Assembly (NCBI GenBank): GCA_012519655.1 | Contig: JAAYPS010000148.1 | Span: 1 to 63,369 of the forward strand | DNA: 63,369 nucleotides | Direction: 5' to 3' | From: Clostridiaceae bacterium | Lineage (GTDB): Bacteria > Bacillota > Clostridia > DSM-8532 | Shown here: positions 43,810-53,116 of the stretch, piece by piece | How positions within the stretch are numbered: the first letter of the stretch is position 1 | Layout of the letters: every line of letters begins with the position of its first letter | The notes under the pieces: generated by a model | What the model saw: the letters and a program-made list of their open reading frames with translations, nothing else | Databases searched by the model: none | What the model was told of the DNA's origin: nothing | Made by a program: the position numbers and the translations under genes

Positions 43810-45759
43810 TTATTTAGCTCGGATCCACACTATCATTTCTCCCTCACCACGATTACCCCATAGATAATACGGTATTGCTTTTATCGTGACTGGAGTGATT
43901 TTTATATTATTATATGGTCTGTAAAGTGCTTCATCACATCCACCTTCTACATTTCTCGTTCCTTGAGCAGTTACTATCACTTTGGCCTCGGGTAGAGTCT
44001 CGCAGCTTTGGATATTAATTTCTTTGTCTAAACAAAGGGTAATGGATGGAAGATTTGGACCATTATCAACTTCCTCGAGACAATAAACAATAGGACCGCG
44101 CATAATGCAAACTTTGCCTGCATTCTCCCTAACCTTAGGGTGCGATACCATTAGTTCGACGGGCATATCCATACTTAATACAATGTTATCATTATCGTTC
44201 CATGTTCTGTTTAAAATGGCATACCCATTTTTAACGTCAAATTCTATCTTTTGTCCACAAACATATATTTCATACTTCCTACACCATGACGGGATGCGTA
44301 GTGCCAGTTTGAAATTCGTTGGTTTATCCACCGATACATTAAAACTTACATCACCATGGTATGGATAGTTTGATTCTTGGCTAATCGAAACCCTTTGGTT
44401 GTTAATCGCTGCTTCAACATGTCCTGATATATATAAATGAGTATATATAGTATCCGCATCTGTCGAATAAATATAGTCACCTAAAGAAGCAATAAGTCGA
44501 GCAATATTTGGCGGACAACATGCGCAACCAAACCATTTTTGACGTACAGCCTTAACATGTTGTTTTCCGGGATCTTTTTCTGAGGCTTCAGGCCATACTT
44601 CAAGTGGGTTTACATAAAAGAACTCTTTACCCCTTCTTGACATTGAGCCCGGCAATAGGTTATAAAGTATTTTTTCGATGACATCTCCATATTCATTTGA
44701 AAGATTCATTTTCTGCATGCGATTTGCAAAGAAAATCAGTCCTATCGAGGCGCAAGTCTCTGCATAAACAGTATCGTTGGGAAGATCATAGTCAAAGGTG
44801 AAAGCTTCACCATGATAAGTTGCGCCTATGCCTCCCGTTATATACATTTGTCGCTGTGTGATATCTGTCCAGATCCTTGTACATGCTTCAGCAAGTTCTT
44901 TATCCTTGGTTTCATATGCTATATCTGCCATTGCTGTATACATATAAACTGCACGGACAGAGTGCCCTACAGCTGTATCTTGTTGACGGACAGGTTTGTG
45001 AGCCTGATTGTATGGAAGGTGTGGCGCAGGTGCAACCCTCTTCTCCCAATGGGATATTCTTCCCCGTATTTTGTCCCATTCATATATGAAATAGTTTGGC
45101 TCCTTACCTCTTTCATTTATGAAAAACTCACTTAACTTTAAATATCTAATATTCCCCGTGGCTTTATACAATTTCACAAGAGCAAGCTCTATTTCTTGGT
45201 GCCCCGGATAACCTTTTATCTTTCCATCTTCTGGACCAAAAATAGAGTCTATGAGATCTACAAAGCGGCATACGATTTTTAGCAGTTTATCCTTTCCGGT
45301 TGCCTCATAGTACGCTACAGCAGCCTCTATCATATGCCCTGCGCAATACAGTTCGTGACATTCACATAGGTTTGACCAACGCTCTTCATGCTTGTTTATT
45401 ATAAAATATGTATCTAAGTAACCATCTGGACATTGTGCTTCTTCGATTAAATCGATCATTGCGTCCGCTGTTTTTTCCAGCTCAGGATCGGGATGGGTCA
45501 TTAAACTGTGCCCCACGGCCTCGAGCCATTTGGCGATATCACTGTCCTGAAACACAAAGCCGTAAAACTCTCCTTCCTCGATACCTGCAGCTATCCTAAA
45601 ATTTTTTACAGCATGGCTGGGTTCTGCATTTGGAATTCTGTCGTTCAGGGCATCCCATTGATAGGGAATAATTGTATCTTTAACAAGCTTAGTATAATAC
45701 TCAAAAAAATCATCAGTTATAATTACATTTTTCTTTGATACATGTTCCATAATGCTCAT
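43810..45759 (-). CDS. GH127 beta-L-arabinofuranosidase
   Basis: A 649-residue enzyme of the DUF1680/GH127 family. The zinc-thiolate centre is visible: Glu334 and Cys336 in AETC, and Cys414 and Cys415 in CACCPPN, with Cys414 matching the catalytic nucleophile of HypBA1. An alpha/alpha barrel spans about 1-420, with a beta-sandwich end. The family removes beta-L-arabinofuranose from hydroxyproline-rich plant proteins and pectin. I start at the ATG at 45759, eight bases after GGAGG; the upstream ATG lies before that site. No signal peptide is seen, so it acts on imported material. Confidence 0.9.
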   Translation of the reverse strand: MSIMEHVSKKNVIITDDFFEYYTKLVKDTIIPYQWDALNDRIPNAEPSHAVKNFRIAAGIEEGEFYGFVFQDSDIAKWLEAVGHSLMTHPDPELEKTADAMIDLIEEAQCPDGYLDTYFIINKHEERWSNLCECHELYCAGHMIEAAVAYYEATGKDKLLKIVCRFVDLIDSIFGPEDGKIKGYPGHQEIELALVKLYKATGNIRYLKLSEFFINERGKEPNYFIYEWDKIRGRISHWEKRVAPAPHLPYNQAHKPVRQQDTAVGHSVRAVYMYTAMADIAYETKDKELAEACTRIWTDITQRQMYITGGIGATYHGEAFTFDYDLPNDTVYAETCASIGLIFFANRMQKMNLSNEYGDVIEKILYNLLPGSMSRRGKEFFYVNPLEVWPEASEKDPGKQHVKAVRQKWFGCACCPPNIARLIASLGDYIYSTDADTIYTHLYISGHVEAAINNQRVSISQESNYPYHGDVSFNVSVDKPTNFKLALRIPSWCRKYEIYVCGQKIEFDVKNGYAILNRTWNDNDNIVLSMDMPVELMVSHPKVRENAGKVCIMRGPIVYCLEEVDNGPNLPSITLCLDKEINIQSCETLPEAKVIVTAQGTRNVEGGCDEALYRPYNNIKITPVTIKAIPYYLWGNRGEGEMIVWIRAK

Positions 45760-45856
45760 TGCATGAACCTCCATAAACTATTACAATTTATCCAACTTGA
45801 AATTTTTCTACTGCGCTGAACGTGCTTTGAATGTATATAATAAGAATACTATAAAA

Positions 45857-45870
45857 AGAAAACGTTGTCA
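45857..45870 (-). promoter_or_regulatory. CcpA cre-like site upstream of the GH127-GH112 operon
   Basis: On the minus strand TGACAACGTTTTCT fits the loose cre pattern except for the last base. It lies about 100 bp before the GH127 start, where a catabolite repressor would act. Confidence 0.4.
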
Positions 45871-45924
45871 TTAGGGTTTTTCACTTATAATTTAGAATAG
45901 ATAACATTCGTAGATAAGATTAAT

Positions 45925-45969
45925 GAAAAAAAGTGCTATACCCATCCATACAAGTGTGTATAGCACTTT
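45925..45969 (-). terminator. Terminator of the mannitol/fructuronate dehydrogenase gene
   Basis: AAAGTGCTATAC pairs with GTATAGCACTTT over 12 bp and is followed by a T7 run on the minus strand. It lies 45-90 bases downstream of the gene's stop. Confidence 0.85.
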
Positions 45970-46015
45970 AACTATTCATTTAATCTTTATGAGTAAACTA
46001 GTGTGATTCTTGCAA

Positions 46016-47626
46016 TTACAGGTATTTTTTAAGTGTTGCTCTTATTGCACCTGGCCCTTTTAATAGCTCTTCAAAATAACCAAGAACTTTATCTGCTAAC
46101 CCTACCTCATATAAGTCCACTCCGAATATTGATTCATCAGATAGTAATGGTTTTAATTTCTCATCGAAAGGACCCTTATCACCAAGGTTAATACCATCAA
46201 CAATCTTCATAAGATGGTCATTAAGTGGATCTGGGCTTATTTCGAAAGAATTACCATTATCGTCAATAGCCAAGAGATACCTCAGCCAACCTGCGAAAAC
46301 AAGTGGTATTACTTTCAAGTCAGTTACATTTAGGTCATCTCTCTTTTGATATGCTTTTATTGTCTCTCCAAATCTTATAGCAAGCTTTTGGGATGTATCT
46401 GTTGCAATTCTCTGTGGTGTATCAGGAACAAAAGGATTTGGTAATCTTACTTCAAGCACTTCCTGTAAGAAGGCTTTCGGATCGATAATACCAGGATTGA
46501 TTACAACAGGAAGTCCTTCCTCGTAACCAATTATCTCAACCATTTTCTTAAGTTGCTCATCCTTCATTTCCTCATAAATAGCAGTATATCCTAAGAGGCA
46601 TCCATATATAGCCAATGCTGTATGGAGAGGATTAAGACAAGTACAAACCTTCATTTTTTCAACCTTGTCAACAGTTTCCCTGTCCGTAAATATAACACCG
46701 CCTTCTTCAAGTGGGGGTCTGCCATTAGGGAATAAGTTTTCTATAACAAGATATTCAGGCTCTTCAGCATTTACAAAAGGAGCTATATATGTGTTCTTTG
46801 TGGTTGTAATAATGTCCATACTTTCAACACGGCTTTTTTCAAGCATATCTTTTACGCCCAAATCAGGCCTTGGTGTAATTTTGTCTATCATGCTCCATGG
46901 GAAGGAAACTTTTTTGGGATCCTCAATGTAATCTACAAAGCCATTGTCTACAGAACCGTTTTTAGCCCACTCTTTAGCAAATGTACTTACTGCTTCATGA
47001 AGTATTGAACCGTTATGCGAACAGTTGTCCATACTTACTAAAGCTACTGGATATTTTCCACTTTTATACCTCTCAAAACATAATGAAGAAAGCTTACCAA
47101 TAAAGCTCTTTGGTGATCGTGTGCCTGTTTTAAAGTCATCGGCTACATCTCCATAATATTCACCCTTGGCATTTTTTAAACTATAGCCTTTCTCGGTAAT
47201 GGTAAAGCTGACCATTTGCAAGGACGGGTTTGAGAATATGTCTTTTAGTGCTTGCCAATTGTTTTCATCTGTCGCGTCGGCTGTAAGCGCTTCCACAACA
47301 GAGCCTATTACTTTTTTATTCATGTTTCCATCAGGCTTTAACACAACAAGGACACTAAGATTGTCGTGAGGTTCATATATCTTGTCGATTATTTCAAAGT
47401 CATAACCTTCACAAACAATTATGCCTTTATCGGTCTTACCTTCATTCAACAGCTTTTGTTGTACTGCTGCGGTAAACCCTCTAAAAATATTACCTGCACC
47501 AAAATGCACCCATGTTGGATTTTTTAGGGTATTGGCTTTAATTTGCTCACGATCATAATCAGGCAACTCAAAACCAGCCTCTAGCCAAGGTTCTCTGTTT
47601 TTTAGCCCTAAATCATTTAATACCAT
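46016..47626 (-). CDS. Mannitol dehydrogenase family protein (fructuronate reductase-like)
   Basis: A 536-residue NAD-dependent polyol-type dehydrogenase. The nucleotide motif FGAGNIFRGF is at residues 42-51. The long-chain family signature with Lys326, Asn332 and His335 is in KVCTCLNPLHTALAIYG. It is about 50 residues longer than E. coli UxuB/UxaB. It reduces D-fructuronate to D-mannonate or tagaturonate to altronate, linking uronate use to central metabolism; mannitol oxidation is the alternative. GGGAG stands upstream. It is a single-gene unit with its own terminator. Confidence 0.85.
   Translation of the reverse strand: MVLNDLGLKNREPWLEAGFELPDYDREQIKANTLKNPTWVHFGAGNIFRGFTAAVQQKLLNEGKTDKGIIVCEGYDFEIIDKIYEPHDNLSVLVVLKPDGNMNKKVIGSVVEALTADATDENNWQALKDIFSNPSLQMVSFTITEKGYSLKNAKGEYYGDVADDFKTGTRSPKSFIGKLSSLCFERYKSGKYPVALVSMDNCSHNGSILHEAVSTFAKEWAKNGSVDNGFVDYIEDPKKVSFPWSMIDKITPRPDLGVKDMLEKSRVESMDIITTTKNTYIAPFVNAEEPEYLVIENLFPNGRPPLEEGGVIFTDRETVDKVEKMKVCTCLNPLHTALAIYGCLLGYTAIYEEMKDEQLKKMVEIIGYEEGLPVVINPGIIDPKAFLQEVLEVRLPNPFVPDTPQRIATDTSQKLAIRFGETIKAYQKRDDLNVTDLKVIPLVFAGWLRYLLAIDDNGNSFEISPDPLNDHLMKIVDGINLGDKGPFDEKLKPLLSDESIFGVDLYEVGLADKVLGYFEELLKGPGAIRATLKKYL
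47282..47295 (-). promoter_or_regulatory. Intragenic cre site in the dehydrogenase gene
   Basis: On the coding strand TGGAAGCGCTTACA matches the cre consensus at every position. It lies about 330 bases inside the gene. CcpA can block elongation at such sites, but a chance match is possible. Confidence 0.4.
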
Positions 47627-47814
47627 TTATTCCACTCCCTCGTATAATAATTTGTTAATATATAGGCATTTTAATAAAAATTAAAAGAACACAGATATAT
47701 TTCATAAATTTTACTTACAATAATATTACCATGCAATAATACGCCATTCAAGCAAAAAGAGCCACTTCTACGTTTTATAATTCTGATGTTATTACAATGT
47801 TTACAGGTTCTCTA

Positions 47815-48510
47815 TTACAGTATTACTTTACATCGTTTACCGTTAAGTTCTATGCTATCAGGGGTAACATCACTTTTATAAGCCAAAATCGCAACGCCCT
47901 GACTTTTTGCGTACCTTAATACATCTCCAAACTCTTTATGTGTTTTGTCATTTGGAGTAAAGTACTTAACATTATTCATTTGAATAATAAAGACTATATA
48001 TGCATTAAAACCATCTTTTTTTGCATTTACCAGTTCATATATATGTTTAACTCCCCTGGTTGTAGGAGCATCCGGGAACCTTACTACTCCATTTTCCTCA
48101 AGAGTTACGCCCTTAATTTCTATATAGGCTTTGGTGTTTCCACTTTCGATATAAAAATCAAATCTTGAAGAACCATATCTACTCTCAGACTTTATATGAT
48201 TAATTTTTTCTACTCCCGGTAATAATATTCTGCCACTACTAAGTGCTTCATGAAACACTTTATTAGGAATTTGTGAATCGATATTAATAATTTGATTACC
48301 TTTCTTAACGGAAATCAATGAACAACTGGTTTTTCTCTTAGGATTACTACTTTTTTCTAAATATACTAAAGCCTTTTCTGTAAGTAACTCCTTAAGTCTT
48401 CCTGTATTTCTTACATGACAAATGGTTTTTTCACCGTCTATCAAAACCTCTGCTATAAACCTGTTTGGTCTTCTAATAAATTCTCCTGCACAAATATTTG
48501 AGTATTTCAG
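47815..48510 (-). CDS. sfsA: SfsA family DNA/RNA-binding nuclease, probable CTG start
   Basis: SfsA family protein, 231 residues if translation starts at CTG (48510). The usual N-terminal family pattern is seen only upstream of the first TTG (48444): FIRRPNRFIAEVLIDGE matches the RYKRFLADV region of E. coli SfsA, and HVRNTGRL matches HCPNTG. No ATG, GTG or TTG occurs in the 66 bases that encode it, and an in-frame TGA bounds it. AAAGGGG stands nine bases before the CTG. Later motifs YGSSRFDFYIE and YIEIKGVTL carry the PD-(D/E)xK-like nuclease core. It follows yjbQ by 19 bp. Confidence 0.85.
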   Translation of the reverse strand: MKYSNICAGEFIRRPNRFIAEVLIDGEKTICHVRNTGRLKELLTEKALVYLEKSSNPKRKTSCSLISVKKGNQIINIDSQIPNKVFHEALSSGRILLPGVEKINHIKSESRYGSSRFDFYIESGNTKAYIEIKGVTLEENGVVRFPDAPTTRGVKHIYELVNAKKDGFNAYIVFIIQMNNVKYFTPNDKTHKEFGDVLRYAKSQGVAILAYKSDVTPDSIELNGKRCKVIL

Positions 48511-48529
48511 CTCTCTGTACCCCTTTCAA

Positions 48530-48925
48530 CTAACCCTCAATTATCTTTACATAAAAAGTCCTGTTTCTTGGACCGTCAAATTCACAAAAATATACACTTT
48601 GCCATGTGCCCAATACAAGCTTCTCGTTTTCAATAATTACAGTTACGCTACTTCCCATTAAACTTGATTTCACATGAGCTGTGGTATTCCCTTCAAAATG
48701 TCTAAACTCAGGTCGATTAGGTATTGTCTTTTTAAAAGCAAAAAGCATATCGGATACAACATCGGGATCTGCATTTTCATTAATAGTCATACCTGCGGTT
48801 GTGTGCGGACAAAAAATCACGCATATACCATTGTCAACTTCACTTTTTCTCACAGACTCATTTACTTGTGCAGTTACATCGTAGAAGCCTTCTGTGCCAG
48901 TTCTTAGATTATATTTATATAACAT
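48530..48925 (-). CDS. yjbQ: YjbQ/UPF0047 family protein
   Basis: A 131-residue protein of the YjbQ family. Characteristic segments are NGICVIFCPHTTAGMTINENADPDV, with metal-ligand histidine, and LGTWQSVYFCEFDGPRNR. Members complement thiamine-phosphate synthase mutants weakly and have been called secondary thiamine-phosphate synthases; the natural role is unsettled. AAGGAA stands upstream. It is the first gene of a unit with sfsA. Confidence 0.92.
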   Translation of the reverse strand: MLYKYNLRTGTEGFYDVTAQVNESVRKSEVDNGICVIFCPHTTAGMTINENADPDVVSDMLFAFKKTIPNRPEFRHFEGNTTAHVKSSLMGSSVTVIIENEKLVLGTWQSVYFCEFDGPRNRTFYVKIIEG

Positions 48926-49034
48926 TTGTGATTTTCCTTTCTAATTTACTGTTTCTTTTCTCTGAAAGTTTGATTTATTTAAACTCTGAACTTTCTGCGT
49001 AAAATTAAACTACTTTTTTCTCCCTAATATCATT

Positions 49035-49862
49035 TCAGATGTTACCTTTATATACATATTTGAGGTTAGCCCTTGCGACATCGGCTAGTTTATGGATTTT
49101 TTCAACAGGGGTTGGGCTTTTATGCGTCATACGCCAACTCGGAAAAAACCTGCTTATATGAAGAGGTATATTAGGATCTATAGAAGCAAGCCATGTTGAC
49201 AACTGCTCCATTTCTCTCTCAGAATCATTCTCATCTGGAATAATTAATGTTGTAACCTCTATATGGCACTGCTTTGCAGCGTTAGAAATTGTTGTTTTAA
49301 CAGTTTCTAAATCGCCTCGCATTTGTTGGTAGAACTCATTTGTAAATGCCTTTAGATCTATGTTCATCGCATCTATTAAAGGAAGGAGCTCCAATAAAGG
49401 TTCCTCGCATATATATCCGTTTGTAACAACCACATTTTTGAGCCCATTCTGCCTTGCAAGTTTAGCACAATCCCTAACGTATTCATAGCTAATCAGTGGC
49501 TCATTATAAGTATATGCTATCCCTATATTACCCCTTGATTTTAAGTTTTCGGCCAACTCAACCAGTTTTTCGGGCAAGACTATTTCTGTATTTGCCCTCT
49601 CACCATTTATCATTGATATTCCACTATTTTGGCAGTGAAGGCATCTTAAATTACACCCGTAACTACCCACTGATAATATTAAACTACCTGCATAAAAATG
49701 ATTCAGCGGTTTTTTCTCAATTGGATCCAGAGCAATTGAAGTAAGCTTTCCATAGCTCTCACATATTATTTCCCCGTCAATATTTGTTCGTGCTTGGCAA
49801 AAACCCAGCTTTCCTTCCTCAATAGAACAGTGGTGGGGACAAATATTACACACTATCTTCAT
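49035..49862 (-). CDS. AmmeMemoRadiSam system radical SAM enzyme
   Basis: A 275-residue radical SAM protein related to pyruvate-formate-lyase activators. The 4Fe-4S/SAM motif C-x3-C-x2-C is at Cys70, Cys74 and Cys77 ([11 protein letters not shown]). Four more cysteines near the N-terminus (5, 8, 12, 22) may bind a second cluster or zinc. Its start overlaps the stop of the Memo-AMMECR1 gene by four bases. The family is defined by its constant pairing with Memo and AMMECR1 proteins; the reaction is unknown. Confidence 0.92.
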   Translation of the reverse strand: MKIVCNICPHHCSIEEGKLGFCQARTNIDGEIICESYGKLTSIALDPIEKKPLNHFYAGSLILSVGSYGCNLRCLHCQNSGISMINGERANTEIVLPEKLVELAENLKSRGNIGIAYTYNEPLISYEYVRDCAKLARQNGLKNVVVTNGYICEEPLLELLPLIDAMNIDLKAFTNEFYQQMRGDLETVKTTISNAAKQCHIEVTTLIIPDENDSEREMEQLSTWLASIDPNIPLHISRFFPSWRMTHKSPTPVEKIHKLADVARANLKYVYKGNI

Positions 49863-51244
49863 TTGTGACGCACCACCTCAAATCTTTGTAATTTATATTG
49901 CTCTTTTGGTCGAATCCCAGCTTTCTCTAACGCAATAGATACCTGTTGCTCAGGTGTATCCACACCATCGAGATTAGGAAGAAGTAATCCCCTACGAAAA
50001 CCACTTGATACAATTACTCCATATTTTTTTACATCCAACTCTTCTATGGATGAAATATCTTCAGGTTCTGAAAGAACATCAACACTATAAACAATTTCGT
50101 CCAACTCTGCTTTATTAACAGGCGCAAACCTTGGGTCCTCTGTACCAGCGCTTACAGCATTACGTAATATTTCCATTGCAACACTATTAGTAACTGGACT
50201 TATTGTACCAATACAACCCCTTAGCTGACCGTGTTTTTTTAAGGAAACAAAAACACCAGCTTTTCTTCTTGTCATGTCATCTGGAAGGTCATCTGGAATT
50301 GGCGCATATTCTCCTTTTCTTACATATGTCTCAAGAGAAAGCCGTGCCAATTTCACATAGGGGCTTTCATTAAGTTTTAATTTGTCTATTTTCTTCTGCT
50401 GCTCTTTCTTAAAGATAATGTCAAACTGACGATTCTCGTCATTGCCTTTTATGTCAAATGCAGCTACTGCATAACCTACACCGAAAGTACCTTCATATGA
50501 CAGTAGTTTGGAGTCAACAGCCTTTCCATCCAGTGCACCTGCCATGATTATGAAGGATTTGAGACCACATTCTGCTGCAGCTTCACAAAAGGATGGATCA
50601 AAATTTAAAAATGCAAGAAAGTCTGCATTGGTCATTGCTTCTGTAACTTGTTTATCAAACTCAGGGCCTTCTTTAGTAAACCCATATGGTCCTTCATGTA
50701 GCAGTTTATGAGAAAGATCTCCACTAGCAATAAAAACAACCTTACGCCCAAGTTCATTAACGGTTCTTGTAATAACTTTTCCAAGCCTGTAGTGTTCTAG
50801 GTTGCTTAATCCTGACAAACCTATTCTTACTACTTTATAATCTCTATAATACTTATTAATAAAATATAATGGGATAAATGTCCCATGATCCAGGCTTGCA
50901 TCTCTTTCGCCTAAAGTTCCCGCTGGAATATCTTCTTTGAACGTTTCATCTGACAATGCCTTAACTAATTCATGGTCATATTCAACTTCAATGGACATTT
51001 TGTTAACTCCGAAATGGCGCATATCTCCTTTCGCCTGTGTGCCAGGAGATATGTGGAAGTAGTCAGAATACATAGTAGTGTGAGGTGATGTAATAATAAT
51101 GGTGTCAGGTTCGATTTGTGATATTCTTTTTGCAACTTCAATATATGCATTGGTTGTCTTTTGAATTTTCATCTCCTCACCACGACCTACTTCGGGTAAA
51201 ATTATGGGTGGATGAGGAACAATATAAGCAGCTTCTAAAAACAT
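49859..51244 (-). CDS. Memo-AMMECR1 fusion protein (AmmeMemoRadiSam system A/B)
   Basis: A 461-residue two-domain protein. Residues 1-265 form a Memo/LigB-type dioxygenase-like domain, with HPPI at 11-14, SPHT at 53-56, DHGTF at 119-123 and SGDLSH at 174-179 as likely metal ligands. Residues 290-460 are AMMECR1, with its signature LRGCIGT at 341-347. In many genomes these are separate genes; the fusion supports a shared reaction. GGAGGG precedes the ATG. It is coupled by overlap to the radical SAM gene and has no other partner here. Confidence 0.93.
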   Translation of the reverse strand: MFLEAAYIVPHPPIILPEVGRGEEMKIQKTTNAYIEVAKRISQIEPDTIIITSPHTTMYSDYFHISPGTQAKGDMRHFGVNKMSIEVEYDHELVKALSDETFKEDIPAGTLGERDASLDHGTFIPLYFINKYYRDYKVVRIGLSGLSNLEHYRLGKVITRTVNELGRKVVFIASGDLSHKLLHEGPYGFTKEGPEFDKQVTEAMTNADFLAFLNFDPSFCEAAAECGLKSFIIMAGALDGKAVDSKLLSYEGTFGVGYAVAAFDIKGNDENRQFDIIFKKEQQKKIDKLKLNESPYVKLARLSLETYVRKGEYAPIPDDLPDDMTRRKAGVFVSLKKHGQLRGCIGTISPVTNSVAMEILRNAVSAGTEDPRFAPVNKAELDEIVYSVDVLSEPEDISSIEELDVKKYGVIVSSGFRRGLLLPNLDGVDTPEQQVSIALEKAGIRPKEQYKLQRFEVVRHK

Positions 51245-51587
51245 ATTCTCCCTCCTTTTCGTATTTTTTATTTTGACTTGCTTATCCTTTTGAAATTAGT
51301 ATTCCAAGTTTGCTTTTTTTCTCTGGTTTTACTCTTGAAATACTGTTTTCAGTTTGCTTTTCTTTCTTTGTTTTACTGTTGAGATACTATTCAAAATTTA
51401 CATTTTTTCATTATTTGATACTATTATTCTAAAATAGAATCCATTAAGATACAAGCACACTCTTAAGATACAGGCATACTTGTAAGATTTAAGCAAGACT
51501 TTATGGCCACGTCTTGCAAACTCGTAAAACCGAAAGAATTGCGAAGGAATATTGAGGGAATGCAAGCTGAGTTGTGAAAATAACATG
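51245..51587. other. Intergenic region with a degenerate tandem repeat
   Basis: No gene is seen. An imperfect direct repeat of about 44 bp (AGTTTGCTTTT, then GTTTTACTSTTGARATACT) occupies 51307-51394 just before the Memo-AMMECR1 ribosome site. Short AAGATACARGC-type repeats follow at 51449-51480. Confidence 0.5.
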
Positions 51588-51632
51588 CTAAAAAAGTGAC
51601 GGGTTACAGCTAAACTGTGTCCCGTCACTTTG
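51588..51632 (-). terminator. Terminator of the nfnAB operon
   Basis: A perfect 11-bp stem, AAAGTGACGGG/CCCGTCACTTT (51593-51603 with 51621-51631), followed on the minus strand by a T6 run. It lies about 70 bp past the nfnB stop. Confidence 0.9.
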
Positions 51633-51703
51633 ATTTGGGTTATAAAGTAATAGTCTTTATGAAAATTATTGTCTTGAAAAATGATTTACAGAATCATCTA
51701 TCA

Positions 51704-53113
51704 TTACTCTTTGCTCTTTACTCTTTTTTGAATTTCTTCGTCAATTGCTGCTGCAGCTTCTTTTCCAGCGCCCATTGCGAGAATAACTGTTGCTGCACCT
51801 GTTACAGCATCTCCTCCTGCATAAACACTGTCCTTGCTTGTCTTTCCTGTCTTCTCTTCTACAATAATGCCTCCCCAGTTTTCAGTTTCTAGGCCCTTTG
51901 TTGTAGCTTTTATCAAAGGGTTGGGGGATGTTCCAATAGCCATAATAACACTATCAACATCTATAACGAACTCGGAGTTTTCCTTTTCAATTGGTCTTCT
52001 TCTTCCTGAAGAATCAGGTTCTCCCAGCTCCATTTCCACGCATTTAATACCTTTTACAAACTTATTTTCATCGGGTAATATTTCAACAGGATTTGTCAGA
52101 AGCTTAAAGATTATACCCTCTTCTTTAGCGTGTTCTACTTCCTCAAGTCTTGCAGGAAGTTCTGCTTCTGAACGTCGATATACAATATAAACCTTCTCTG
52201 CACCAAGTCTTAGTGCACTTCTGGCTGCGTCCATTGCAACATTACCGCCACCTACAACCGCGACTTTTTTAGCACGCTGTATAGGTGTTGAAGCGTCTTT
52301 CTTATATGCTTTCATTAAGTTGACCCTTGTTAAAAACTCGTTAGCTGAATAAACGCCTTTCAAGTTTTCTCCTGGAATATTCATAAATCTGGGTAAACCA
52401 GCGCCTGTTCCGATAAATACTGCTTCAAATCCTCTTTCTTCTAACAACTCGTCAATTGATAAAACCCTACCGATAACCATGTTTGTCTCTATCTTCACAC
52501 CAAGAGCTTTCAATGTATCGATTTCTTTTTGTACAACAGATATTGGCAAACGAAATTCGGGTATACCGTATACCAATACTCCACCTGCTTCGTGAAGTGC
52601 TTCAAACACAGTAACATCATAACCCTTTTTTGCTAAATCACCTGCGCATGTTAGACCTGCAGGACCTGCTCCAATAACTGCAACTTTGTGTCCATTTGAC
52701 TTTGGCTTTTCTACTTTAGTGTCGCTATGCTTGAAATGCCAGTCAGCTACAAATCTTTCTAATCTGCCAATACCAACAGGCTCACCCTTAATTCCTCTTA
52801 CACATTTTTCTTCACATTGTGTTTCCTGTGGACAGACTCTACCACATACTGCTGGCAAAGAGCTCGATCTCGTAATTATTTGATAAGCTTCCTCAAAATC
52901 TCTATCAATTACCTTCTGAATAAATTCCGGTATCTCTATTCTAACTGGACAACCAGCTATACAAGGTTTATGTTTACAATCTAAACAACGCTTAGCTTCA
53001 TCAACAGCCTGCTCTTCGGTATAACCTGTTGCAACCTCTAAGAAGTTTTTCTTCCTAACTTCTGGCTCTTGTGAAGGCATCTTATTCTTTTCTAATGACA
53101 TATTACGACGCAT
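51704..53113 (-). CDS. nfnB: NfnB-type large subunit (GltD-like NADPH oxidoreductase)
   Basis: A 469-residue flavoprotein. N-terminal cysteines C43, C46, C51, C55 and C90, C94, C100, C104 hold two 4Fe-4S clusters. The FAD motif GAGPAG is at 148-153, and a second nucleotide motif, VVGGGNVAMD, is near 290. With NfnA it forms the electron-bifurcating NADH-dependent ferredoxin:NADP+ oxidoreductase that balances NADH, NADPH and ferredoxin in anaerobes. It is often annotated as a glutamate synthase small chain, but no glutamate synthase large chain is present. It follows nfnA by three bases. Confidence 0.92.
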   Translation of the reverse strand: MRRNMSLEKNKMPSQEPEVRKKNFLEVATGYTEEQAVDEAKRCLDCKHKPCIAGCPVRIEIPEFIQKVIDRDFEEAYQIITRSSSLPAVCGRVCPQETQCEEKCVRGIKGEPVGIGRLERFVADWHFKHSDTKVEKPKSNGHKVAVIGAGPAGLTCAGDLAKKGYDVTVFEALHEAGGVLVYGIPEFRLPISVVQKEIDTLKALGVKIETNMVIGRVLSIDELLEERGFEAVFIGTGAGLPRFMNIPGENLKGVYSANEFLTRVNLMKAYKKDASTPIQRAKKVAVVGGGNVAMDAARSALRLGAEKVYIVYRRSEAELPARLEEVEHAKEEGIIFKLLTNPVEILPDENKFVKGIKCVEMELGEPDSSGRRRPIEKENSEFVIDVDSVIMAIGTSPNPLIKATTKGLETENWGGIIVEEKTGKTSKDSVYAGGDAVTGAATVILAMGAGKEAAAAIDEEIQKRVKSKE

Positions 53114-53116
53114 CAG

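Noticed and set aside
51704-53113. Glutamate synthase small subunit
   Set aside because: No large subunit nearby, and the adjacent NfnA-type gene fits a bifurcating transhydrogenase better.
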